Part shown: positions 1 through 6,787 of the stretch, piece after piece | Layout: each line of letters starts with the position of its first letter | How positions within the stretch are numbered: position 1 is the first letter of the stretch | Origin: CAIOYC01 sp965277345 | GTDB lineage: Bacteria > Pseudomonadota > Alphaproteobacteria > Caulobacterales > Caulobacteraceae | DNA length: 64,000 nucleotides | Reading direction: 5' to 3' | Assembly (NCBI GenBank): GCA_965277345.1 | Contig: CBDICI010000004.1 | Coordinates: 1,426,001 to 1,490,000 of the forward strand | The notes under the pieces: generated by a model | Seen by the model: the letters and a program-made list of their open reading frames with translations, nothing else | What the model was told of the DNA's origin: nothing | Databases searched by the model: none | Translations under genes and position numbers: made by a program

Positions 1-779
1 AGTTCCTCATCGTCATGGCGGTCACCGATCCCGACGGCGAGCCCTATCGCCGCATGTCCATGTTCATCGTCCCCACTGACACGCCCGGCGTGGAGATCGT
101 GCGCAATGTGGGCGTCGGCTACAGCGAGGACGGGTCGGAAGGCTACATGCGCTATACCGGCGTGCGCGTACCGGCCGACCATCTCCTGGGCGAACGGGGC
201 GGGGCCTTCGTCATCTCCCAGACCCGGCTCGGCGGGGGGCGCATCCACCACGCCATGCGCACGGTGGGCCAGGCCAGGAAGGCGCTCGACCTGATGTGCC
301 AGCGCGCCGTCAGCCGCACCACCCGCGACGGCCCGCTCGCCAACAAGCAGGCGGTGCAGATGCAGATCGCCGACAGCTGGATCGAGCTGGAGCAGTTCCG
401 CCTCTTGGTCCTGCACACCGCCTGGAAGATCGACAAGTTCAAGGATTACCGGAAGGTCCGCAAGGACATCGCCGCGGTGAAGATCGCCATGCCGCGGGTC
501 TATGAGACCATCGCCTCGCGCGCGCTACACATCCACGGGGCGTTGGGCGTCTCCAACGAGATGCCCTTTGTGGGCATGATCACCGGCGCGCACGTGATGG
601 CCATCGCCGATGGTCCAACCGAGGTGCACCAGGTGACGCTGGCCAGGCAGGTGCTGCGCGACTTCGCCCCCTCCAATGCGCTGTTCCCCGACTATTCCCT
701 TCCCAACCAGCGCGCGGCGGCGCTGGAGAAGTACGGCGACCTGCTGGACGGCTTGCAGGGACTTGAGGCGGCGGAGTAA
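1..779 (+). CDS. Acyl-CoA dehydrogenase, C-terminal part (5' end outside window)
   Basis: This is the C-terminal portion of an acyl-CoA dehydrogenase, the FAD enzyme that introduces the alpha-beta double bond in acyl-CoA thioesters. The frame is open from the first base of the window, so the true start lies upstream. About 259 residues are visible: the end of the middle beta-barrel (from FLIVMAVTDPDGE) and the whole C-terminal helical bundle, with the family motif IADGPTEVHQVTLARQVL near the end. It stops at 777-779, 11 bases before an acyl-CoA ligase on the same strand. The two genes probably share an operon for activating and oxidising an acyl or aryl-alkyl acid. The substrate chain cannot be told from this fragment. 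Confidence 0.9.
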   Translation, partial: FLIVMAVTDPDGEPYRRMSMFIVPTDTPGVEIVRNVGVGYSEDGSEGYMRYTGVRVPADHLLGERGGAFVISQTRLGGGRIHHAMRTVGQARKALDLMCQRAVSRTTRDGPLANKQAVQMQIADSWIELEQFRLLVLHTAWKIDKFKDYRKVRKDIAAVKIAMPRVYETIASRALHIHGALGVSNEMPFVGMITGAHVMAIADGPTEVHQVTLARQVLRDFAPSNALFPDYSLPNQRAAALEKYGDLLDGLQGLEAAE

Positions 780-790
780 GCCTGCCCGCC

Positions 791-2548
791 ATGAGCCAAC
801 CTCCACCCAAGCCCTGGCCGGCCATGTCCATCGCCGAGGCCCATGCGCGGCTGAGCGCGCCCGGCGCCCGCTTCGAGGTGGAGACCGTGGAGATCGGCGG
901 CGTGCCGACCCGGGTGTTCAAGCACTGTCCGCCGACCCTGCGCCAGGTGTTCGAGACGGCCCGCGGCTTCGGCCCCGCGCGCACCTTCATCGTCTATGAG
1001 GACGAGCGCACGGACTACGAGGCCTTCGCCCGCGCCGCCCTCGCCATCGCCGCCGACCTCGCCCGGCGCGGCGTGGCCAAGGGCGACCGGGTGGCGCTGA
1101 TCATGCGCAACCTGCCCGAATGGGTCGCCGCCTTCCACGCCGCCGCCATGCTCGGCGCCGTCGTGACGCCGCTGAACGCCTGGTGGACCGGACCGGAGCT
1201 GGAATACGGCCTGATCGACTCAGGCGCCAGGATCGCCCTCGTCGATCACGAGCGCTATCTGCGCTTGGAAGCGCATCTCGCCGCCTGCCGGGCGCTGGAG
1301 CACACCTATGTCGCGCGTGCGACCGAGGCCATGGATGCGCCCGGTGTATCGCGGCTCGAGGCGCTGATCGGCGGGGTCAACGACTGGGGCATCCTGCCCG
1401 ACCGCCCCATGCCGGCGGTCGAACTGCATCCGGAAGACCCGGCGGCGATCTGCTATACCTCCGGCACCACCGGCCGGCCCAAGGGGGCTCTGCTCACCCA
1501 CCGCAACATCACCACCAACATCATGTCCGGGGCCATTATGCAGGCGCGCCGCTTCCTGCGCCGGGGCGAGGCGCCGCCGGTTCCCGATCCCGCCGTGCAG
1601 CGCACCACGCTCCTCGTCGTGCCACTGTTCCACGTCACCGGCCTCTGCTCCAACCTCGGCCCGCTGATGAACATGGGCGGCAAGCTGGTGCTCATGCACA
1701 GGTGGGACGCCGGCAAGGCGCTCGGCCTGATCGAGGGCGAGCGGGTCAACCAGACCGGCGGGGTGCCCACCATCGCCTGGCAACTGATCGAGCATCCCGA
1801 CCGGAGCCGGTACGATCTCTCCTCACTCGAAGGCCTGTCCTACGGGGGCGCGCCCTCGGCGCCGGAACTGGTGCGGCTGATCGGCGAGGTGTTTCCCAAG
1901 GCTGCGCCCGGCAACGCCTGGGGCATGACCGAGACCTCCGCCACCTTCACCGGCCATGCGGGCGAGGATTACGCCCACCGCCCGTGGTCTTGCGGTGTGG
2001 CCAACCCCACCGGCGACGTGAAGGTGATCGATCCCGCCGGCCCGTGGCCCGGCACGCCGCTCGGCGTGGGCGAGGTGGGCGAGCTCTGCGCCAAAGGCCC
2101 GCAGGTGGTGCGCGAATACTGGCACAAGCCCGAGGCCAGCGCCGCCGCCTTTCACGACGGCTGGGTCCGCACCGGCGATCTCGCCTGCATCGACGCGGAG
2201 GGCTTCGTCACCATCTCCGACCGGGCCAAGGACATGCTGATCCGCGGCGGCGAGAACATCTATTGCGTGGAGGTGGAGAACGCCCTGTACGCACACCCCG
2301 CGGTGATGGACGCCGCCCTGATCGGCCGCCCGCACCGCACCCTGGGCGAGGAGCCCTATGCCGTGGTGGCGTTGAAACCGGGGGCGCAGGCGAGCGAGGC
2401 CGAACTGCGCGGGCTGGTGGGCGAGCGGCTCGCCGCCTTCAAGGTCCCCGTCGCCGTCCACTTCTGGCCCGAAATGCTGCCCAGGAACGCCAACGGCAAA
2501 ATCCTGAAGACCGAGCTGAAGAAGGCGCTGCTGGCCGCGGGGGGCTGA
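791..2548 (+). CDS. Acyl-CoA synthetase (class I adenylate-forming)
   Basis: An ATP-dependent acid-CoA ligase of 585 residues that activates a carboxylic acid through an acyl-adenylate. The P-loop motif YTSGTTGRPKG is at residues 222-232. The A8-type hinge (SDRAKDMLIRGGENIYCVEVE) lies near residues 475-495, and the catalytic lysine lies in the C-terminal NGKILKTEL. The start ATG is the first in frame after the acyl-CoA dehydrogenase stop, although its ribosome-binding site is weak. Its coupling to the dehydrogenase suggests the two work on the same acid. No signal peptide or membrane segment is visible, so it should be cytoplasmic. Substrate range is not predictable from the motifs alone. Confidence 0.92.
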   Translation: MSQPPPKPWPAMSIAEAHARLSAPGARFEVETVEIGGVPTRVFKHCPPTLRQVFETARGFGPARTFIVYEDERTDYEAFARAALAIAADLARRGVAKGDRVALIMRNLPEWVAAFHAAAMLGAVVTPLNAWWTGPELEYGLIDSGARIALVDHERYLRLEAHLAACRALEHTYVARATEAMDAPGVSRLEALIGGVNDWGILPDRPMPAVELHPEDPAAICYTSGTTGRPKGALLTHRNITTNIMSGAIMQARRFLRRGEAPPVPDPAVQRTTLLVVPLFHVTGLCSNLGPLMNMGGKLVLMHRWDAGKALGLIEGERVNQTGGVPTIAWQLIEHPDRSRYDLSSLEGLSYGGAPSAPELVRLIGEVFPKAAPGNAWGMTETSATFTGHAGEDYAHRPWSCGVANPTGDVKVIDPAGPWPGTPLGVGEVGELCAKGPQVVREYWHKPEASAAAFHDGWVRTGDLACIDAEGFVTISDRAKDMLIRGGENIYCVEVENALYAHPAVMDAALIGRPHRTLGEEPYAVVALKPGAQASEAELRGLVGERLAAFKVPVAVHFWPEMLPRNANGKILKTELKKALLAAGG

Positions 2549-2685
2549 TCGACCGCTCGCCCTGCCCTAAGACGCCTGCGCGGCGGATGTCTCGAAGCGC
2601 GCCGGCCCTTATCGGCTCCCAAGCCCTTTTCCCCGCGGCGCCTTCAGTGCATTCAGGGCGACGGTCGCGATCTTTGAGGACGCCC

Positions 2686-3426
2686 ATGGAGCTCGAATGC
2701 TTTCCCACCACCGCGCGCCCGCCGGAGATCGTGCCCGGCCGGCCGCAGCGCGCCTGGATGGACCGGTTTCATGAGCGCCACCCCTATCGCTGCCTGCCGT
2801 TGACCATGGCCAACACCACGGGGTGGGAAATCCTTTGCCCCCTCTCGTTCACCGCCACCTGGAACGGCGGGACGGACGTTTCCGACATTACCTTCCAGCC
2901 CGACCGGCCGCATCCGGACTTCCACGATCTGGTGAAATCGCACTTCTCCCACGGCGTGATCACCTTCCATCCCGGCTATCTGTTCCGCACCACCAAGGGG
3001 TGGGACCTGTGGTGCGGGGGACCGCCCAACTGGGTGAAGGACGGGGTGCAGCCGCTGCAGGGCCTAGTGGAGACCGACTGGCTGCCCTTCCCCTTCACCA
3101 TGAACTGGATCTTCACCCGTCCCGGCCGCGTGCGCTTCGAGAAGGGCGAGCCGTTCTGCTTCTTCAACCTCATCCCGCACCGGGCCATGGAGGCGGTGCA
3201 GCCCATCCAGCGCTCGTTCACCTCCGACCCGGCCTATCAGGCGCAGTACGAGGCCTGGGGTCGCCAGCGCGAGCAGTTCAATAAGGCGCTCGGCCGGCGC
3301 GACCCCGACGTGGTGAAGGAGGCCTGGCAGCGCTACTACTTCCGCGGCGAACTTCCCGACCAGGGGCCTACCGACGCCGACCACGTGAACAAGCGCCGCC
3401 TGAAGAGCCTGCGCCTTGGCCGCTGA
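2686..3426 (+). CDS. DUF6065-like protein of unknown function
   Basis: A 246-residue protein that I recognise as resembling the DUF6065 family; its function is unknown. The reading frame is open far upstream (to 1120), but that part overlaps the ligase in another frame and is noise. The ATG at 2686 is preceded by GAGGA at 2676-2680 and begins a Trp- and Pro-rich sequence (WEILCP, WDLWCGGPPNW, MNWIFTRPG) typical of the family. No signal peptide or membrane helix is visible. The 137-base gap after the ligase and the good ribosome site suggest it can be expressed on its own. It is the last gene before tRNA-Gly. Confidence 0.75.
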   Translation: MELECFPTTARPPEIVPGRPQRAWMDRFHERHPYRCLPLTMANTTGWEILCPLSFTATWNGGTDVSDITFQPDRPHPDFHDLVKSHFSHGVITFHPGYLFRTTKGWDLWCGGPPNWVKDGVQPLQGLVETDWLPFPFTMNWIFTRPGRVRFEKGEPFCFFNLIPHRAMEAVQPIQRSFTSDPAYQAQYEAWGRQREQFNKALGRRDPDVVKEAWQRYYFRGELPDQGPTDADHVNKRRLKSLRLGR

Positions 3427-3540
3427 GCCGGGCGTCGCCAAAGGCGGGCGCGCCCGTGCACGGCGCCCCTTGCGCCGCGCCCGCCTCTCTGCTTAAACGC
3501 CGCCTCTTCGCGGGGCGGCGTTCGCAGCCCCGTGCGCCGA

Positions 3541-3615
3541 GCGGGCGTAGCTCAGTGGTAGAGCACAACCTTGCCAAGGTTGGGGTCGAGAGTTCGAATC
3601 TCTTCGCCCGCTCCA
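3541..3615 (+). tRNA. tRNA-Gly (GCC anticodon)
   Basis: A complete cloverleaf can be drawn. The acceptor stem GCGGGCG (3541-3547) pairs with CGCCCGC (3605-3611). The D-arm GCTC/GAGC, anticodon stem CAACC/GGTTG with anticodon GCC at 3573-3575, and T-arm GAGAG-TTCGAAT-CTCTT all form. Discriminator T and encoded CCA (3613-3615) follow. The accessory module starts immediately downstream, so the 3' half of this tRNA is a plausible integration site. I could not find a second copy of the tRNA 3' end at the other side of the module. Confidence 0.97.
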
Positions 3616-3667
3616 GTTTTTGTCAATAAATTGAACGACTTGTAACCCCACACGGTGCCCGATTTAT

Positions 3668-3712
3668 GCTTCCCCGCAGGGGAGGCGAATAACGAGGAAA
3701 CAGCGGGGAAGC
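3668..3712. repeat. Perfect 10-bp inverted repeat downstream of tRNA-Gly
   Basis: GCTTCCCCGC (3668-3677) is repeated inverted as GCGGGGAAGC (3703-3712) with a 25-base loop. It lies in a 310-base stretch (3616-3925) with no convincing gene; short open frames there have no coding features. It could be a terminator-like hairpin for the tRNA transcript or a recombination-site remnant of the island. There is no T-run after the stem, which argues against a simple intrinsic terminator. Confidence 0.5.
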
Positions 3713-3892
3713 AATTCGTTGCGTAAGATGGGGCGCTGAGGCAAACAGAAGGCGGCGTCGCTTCTTGGAGCGCCCGATTCAATTTCACCGCTTTCGCCAT
3801 TGGAATCGCCATGTTCCGCCCTACTACCGTTAGTTCCCGCAGAGCCACTGACACCTTTTCTCCATGAAGGCTTGCCGCCAAAGTGCAGTCTG

Positions 3893-3912
3893 GATATATT
3901 GCTGGTTATATC
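3893..3912 (+). promoter_or_regulatory. Candidate toxin-antitoxin autoregulatory operator
   Basis: GATATA (3893-3898) and TATATC (3907-3912) form an inverted repeat with an 8-base spacer, 13 bases before the antitoxin start codon. AT-rich palindromes in this position are typical operators bound by VapB-VapC complexes. The assignment is by position and symmetry only. Confidence 0.45.
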
Positions 3913-3925
3913 TTGGAGACGAGCC

Positions 3926-4228
3926 ATGAGCAATACGTCTCAGAACCGCGCCCTAGTGAATTATCGCAACCGCCTCGGTGAGCGGGGCATGGCGCGCTTC
4001 GAGGTTCTCGGCCTAGACGCCGATCGCAGTCTGATTCGGTCGTTGGCGAAGCGGCTGGCCGAAAATGATCCCGAGGCGGTGCGCCTGCGCGCCACTGTCA
4101 GCCAGACTCTGTCGGGCGAACCTCCGCTGAAAGGGGGGATTTTGGCAGCTCTTCGCCGATCGCCTCTGGTCGGTGCCGAAATCGACATCACCCGCTCCCC
4201 TGAGGTCGGCCGCGCGATCGATCTGTGA
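3926..4228 (+). CDS. Type II antitoxin (VapB-like), partner of PIN toxin
   Basis: A 100-residue protein whose stop codon overlaps the start of a PIN-domain toxin, the usual arrangement of a VapBC pair. The frame is open further upstream to 3800, but the ATG at 3926 follows a purine-rich GAGACGAG site and begins the family-like sequence MSNTSQNRALVNYRNRLGER. An N-terminal region with Arg-rich helices (residues about 10-60) would bind DNA. The C-terminal part, ending near SPEVGRAIDL, would occupy the toxin active site. It does not look like the AbrB-type VapB fold, so the exact antitoxin class is uncertain. A palindrome just upstream may be its operator. Confidence 0.72.
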   Translation: MSNTSQNRALVNYRNRLGERGMARFEVLGLDADRSLIRSLAKRLAENDPEAVRLRATVSQTLSGEPPLKGGILAALRRSPLVGAEIDITRSPEVGRAIDL

Positions 4229-4662
4229 CCCGCTATCTTCTCGACACCAACATCATCAGCAACGTCACCAAACCCGCTCCATCTCCTTCGCTGGTCAGAT
4301 GGATGGCGGAGCAAACAGATGCAGACCTTTTCATCGCTTCGCTGACGGTCGCGGAAATCCACAGGGGGCTGTTGGAAAAGCCGTTGGGTAAGAAGCGCAT
4401 GGAACTCGAAACTTGGTTTTCTGGAGCGGAAGGTCCGCAAGCCTTGTTCGCAGGACGCGTATTGCCGTTTGACGAAAAGGCGGCGCTTGCGTGGGGCCGT
4501 TTGATGGCTGAAGGAACCGCCATTGGGCGGCCTAGAAGCGCGATGGATATGATTGTGGCGTCAATCGCGATCACAACAGACTGCGTTGTCGTCACTGACA
4601 ACGAGAAAGACTTTTTGGGGCTAGAGATTTTGAACCCCCTGAAAGCGAAATTTGAAGATTAA
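4225..4662 (+). CDS. vapC: VapC-like PIN-domain ribonuclease toxin
   Basis: A 145-residue PIN-domain protein, expected to be a magnesium-dependent RNase that cleaves tRNA or rRNA when the antitoxin is lost. The acidic residues of the active site are visible: D7 in LLDTN, E44 in VAEIHRG, D108 in SAMDMIVAS and D125 in VTDNEKDF. Translation starts at GTG 4225, and the antitoxin stop TGA is at 4226-4228, so the two are translationally coupled. All key residues are present, so the toxin looks functional. It probably helped stabilise the mobile module in which it lies. Confidence 0.9.
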   Translation: MTRYLLDTNIISNVTKPAPSPSLVRWMAEQTDADLFIASLTVAEIHRGLLEKPLGKKRMELETWFSGAEGPQALFAGRVLPFDEKAALAWGRLMAEGTAIGRPRSAMDMIVASIAITTDCVVVTDNEKDFLGLEILNPLKAKFED

Positions 4663-4779
4663 GGATCCTGTCATACGGGCGTTAGCGTAGCGACGATGCT
4701 CGAATGAAATTCAGAGCCCGTCTATCTGAGATTCTATGCCGCCCAACTGAATTCGAGAGGGAGAGTCAGGCGGCTGTCG

Positions 4780-4830
4780 CCGTGACGGGTTTGGAGGTCG
4801 AGAGAGGGTCTCCCGGCCGGCCTGTCGCGG
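4780..4830 (+). promoter_or_regulatory. Structured leader (copy A) upstream of ardC
   Basis: A nested hairpin can be drawn. P1 is CCGTGACGGG (4780-4789) with CCTGTCGCGG (4821-4830), ten pairs counting two G-U. P2 is GGTCG (4796-4800) with CGGCC (4814-4818). After an A/C mismatch, P3 is GAGA (4802-4805) with TCTC (4809-4812), closed by a 3-base loop. The 3' arm of P1 overlaps the GGAG ribosome-binding site (4829-4832) of the gene starting at 4840. A second copy with the same architecture and compensatory changes sits before parB at 6731. The rest of the 177-base gap (4663-4839) shows nothing else. Confidence 0.65.
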
Positions 4831-4839
4831 AGACCCGCG

Positions 4840-5796
4840 ATGTCACATTCTTCCTCTCGGGTTGCGGCGGCGGCCGAACGCCCGAGCCTCTACGACCAGA
4901 TCACCGCCAGGATCATCGGCGAGCTTGAGACGGGTCGTCTGCCTTGGGTGCAGCCCTGGCGTTCGAGTGGCGCCACGGCGCCCCTGGCCATGCCCCGTAA
5001 CGCGGCTACCGGTTGCGGCTATTCCGGCATCAATGTCCTAATCCTGTGGGGCGCTGTGGTTCAACATGGATTCCTCACGCAGGGCTGGCTGACCTTTCGC
5101 CAGGCGCTGAGCCTCGGCGGTCACGTCCGCAAAGGCGAGCGCGGCGTGAGCGTGGTTTATGTCGATCGCTTCGTCCCGGACGAGGAGCGCCGACGGTCGA
5201 ACGAGACCGGCGGTGATGCCAAGACCATCCCATTCCTAAAGCGGTTTACCGTCTTCAACGCCGCCCAGTGCGAAGGCCTCCCCGAAGATCTGATCGTCCC
5301 GCCGCCGCCGATTCCGGAAGGCTTGATCCTCCCAGAGGTGGACGCTCTGATCAGAACGAGCCGCGCCGATCTCAGGCTGGGCGGCGACAAGGCCTTCTAC
5401 GCGCCGGGACCCGATTACATCCAGATTCCCCGCCCGGAGAGCTATTTCGAGCCGATCAACTGGCATCGGACGGTCCTGCACGAGCTTGGCCATTGGACGG
5501 GCGCGGCGCATCGGCTGGGCCGCGACCTCACAGGCAGTATGGGCTCCAAGTCCTACGGGCGCGAAGAGTTGGTCGCGGAGATGGCGGCGGCCTTCTGCTG
5601 CGCCAGCCTCGGCATCGTACCGACCGTGCGCCACGCCGACTATATCGGCGCCTGGCTGGAGATTTTGCGCGAGGACAATCGGGCGATTGTTCGCGCCGCC
5701 AGTGCGGCCTCCAAGGCCGCCGACTACCTGCTGGCCTTTGCGCCCGGCCGAACATCTACAGCCTCATCGGCCCATGCCGAGCCGGAGGTGGATTGA
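4840..5796 (+). CDS. ArdC-like antirestriction protein with zincin metallopeptidase domain
   Basis: A 318-residue protein of the ArdC type found on plasmids and integrative elements. The N-terminal third (to about residue 130) matches the ssDNA-binding ArdC domain (DUF1738): YDQITARIIGELETGRLPWVQPW and the RNAATGCGYSGINVLILW block. The C-terminal domain is a zincin with the catalytic helix H214-E-L-G-H218 followed by WTGAAHRLGRD. Such proteins protect incoming DNA and are made early in transfer. The ATG at 4840 is chosen because the GGAG at 4829 and the structured leader lie just before it. Its stop overlaps the next start by one base (TGATG), so the two are coupled. Confidence 0.88.
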   Translation: MSHSSSRVAAAAERPSLYDQITARIIGELETGRLPWVQPWRSSGATAPLAMPRNAATGCGYSGINVLILWGAVVQHGFLTQGWLTFRQALSLGGHVRKGERGVSVVYVDRFVPDEERRRSNETGGDAKTIPFLKRFTVFNAAQCEGLPEDLIVPPPPIPEGLILPEVDALIRTSRADLRLGGDKAFYAPGPDYIQIPRPESYFEPINWHRTVLHELGHWTGAAHRLGRDLTGSMGSKSYGREELVAEMAAAFCCASLGIVPTVRHADYIGAWLEILREDNRAIVRAASAASKAADYLLAFAPGRTSTASSAHAEPEVD

Positions 5797-6662
5797 TGAA
5801 TGCCCCCATCGCTCCCCCTGTGCGCCCGCACAATCCCGCGCCATCCATCCGCCTGCGGGTGCTGAGCCTCGGCGCTGGGGTCCAGTCCACCACGCTCGCT
5901 CTGATGGCGGCCCAAGGCGAGATCGGCCCGATGCCCGATTGTGCCATCTTCGCCGACACCGGTTGGGAGCCGAAGGCCGTCTACAATCACTTGGCTTGGC
6001 TGATGTCGTCCAACGTATTGCCGTTCCCCGTGCACATCGTTCGGAACGGCGATATTCGCGCCGATCTCCTCACCGCCGGCGCCGGAGGGCGATGGGCCTC
6101 GATCCCGGCCTTTACCAGCACGATCACACGGGGCCGGGTGAAGATCGGCATGATCCGCCGCCAATGCACCAAGGACTACAAGATCGTCCGCATCCGACGA
6201 CAGGTCCGCGCCTTGGCCGGACTGACCCGGCGACGCTCGCCGGATCATCCGGTGGTGGAGCAATGGATCGGCATCTCACTGGACGAGGCCGTCCGCATGA
6301 AGCCGAGCTTTGAGGCGTGGCAGGTGAACCGCTGGCCGCTGATCGAGCGTCGGATGACCCGTCGCGATTGTCTGCGCTGGTTGGAGCGGCACGACTATCC
6401 CACCCCGCCCAAGAGCAGCTGCATCGGCTGCCCGTTTCATTCCGACGCTTTGTGGCGGCAGATGCGCGATGACGATCCTGCCGCCTGGTCGGACGCGGTC
6501 GCCATCGACCGGGCGATTCGCACCGGCCTGCGCGGTCTTCGGGGCGAGGCGTTCCTGCATCGCTCCGCCGCGCCGCTCGATGAGGCGGATCTGACAACCC
6601 TGCAAGATCACGGTCAGCTCGATCTTTTCACTAACGAGTGCGAGGGGATGTGCGGGGTCTGA
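5796..6662 (+). CDS. PP-loop ATPase / PAPS-reductase-like protein of mobile elements
   Basis: A 288-residue protein of the adenine nucleotide alpha-hydrolase fold. The PP-loop SLGAGVQST is at residues 24-32, and IFADTGWEP follows as in phage and island PAPS-reductase-like proteins. Near the C-terminus C209-I-G-C212-P-F-H may bind a metal or form a redox centre. True PAPS reductases of sulfate assimilation have a different C-terminal motif. This family is instead seen beside ArdC or in phosphorothioate and defence contexts, so a nucleic-acid modification role is possible but unproven. The ATG overlaps the ardC stop by one base. A longer frame upstream (from 5268) is out-of-frame noise over ardC. 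Confidence 0.78.
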   Translation: MNAPIAPPVRPHNPAPSIRLRVLSLGAGVQSTTLALMAAQGEIGPMPDCAIFADTGWEPKAVYNHLAWLMSSNVLPFPVHIVRNGDIRADLLTAGAGGRWASIPAFTSTITRGRVKIGMIRRQCTKDYKIVRIRRQVRALAGLTRRRSPDHPVVEQWIGISLDEAVRMKPSFEAWQVNRWPLIERRMTRRDCLRWLERHDYPTPPKSSCIGCPFHSDALWRQMRDDDPAAWSDAVAIDRAIRTGLRGLRGEAFLHRSAAPLDEADLTTLQDHGQLDLFTNECEGMCGV

Positions 6663-6730
6663 GGGCGCCGGTGGGCTGGCGGGCGTCGTGGGTGCGGCGC
6701 CGGTCAGAGGCAGAGGGCGGCGCTGCGCTT

Positions 6731-6777
6731 CGTGACGGGTTCGAGGCCAAGAGAGAGTCTCCTGGCCGCCCGTCATG
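6731..6777 (+). promoter_or_regulatory. Structured leader (copy B) upstream of parB
   Basis: This has the same nested hairpin as copy A. P1 is CGTGACGGG (6731-6739) with CCCGTCATG (6769-6777). P2 is GGCCA (6745-6749) with TGGCC (6763-6767). P3 is GAGA (6751-6754) with TCTC (6758-6761), with the same A/C mismatch between P2 and P3 and the same 3-base loop. Relative to copy A, the last P2 pair changes from G-C to A-T, and single-sided changes keep other pairs. GGAG (6777-6780) begins at the end of P1, and the GTG start of parB follows at 6788. Confidence 0.65.
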
Positions 6778-6787
6778 GAGAACGACC

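Noticed and set aside
1120..2685. N-terminal 522 codons of the frame that contains the DUF6065-like gene
   Set aside because: This part overlaps the acyl-CoA ligase in another frame and is Arg-rich noise. The real gene starts at 2686 behind a ribosome site.
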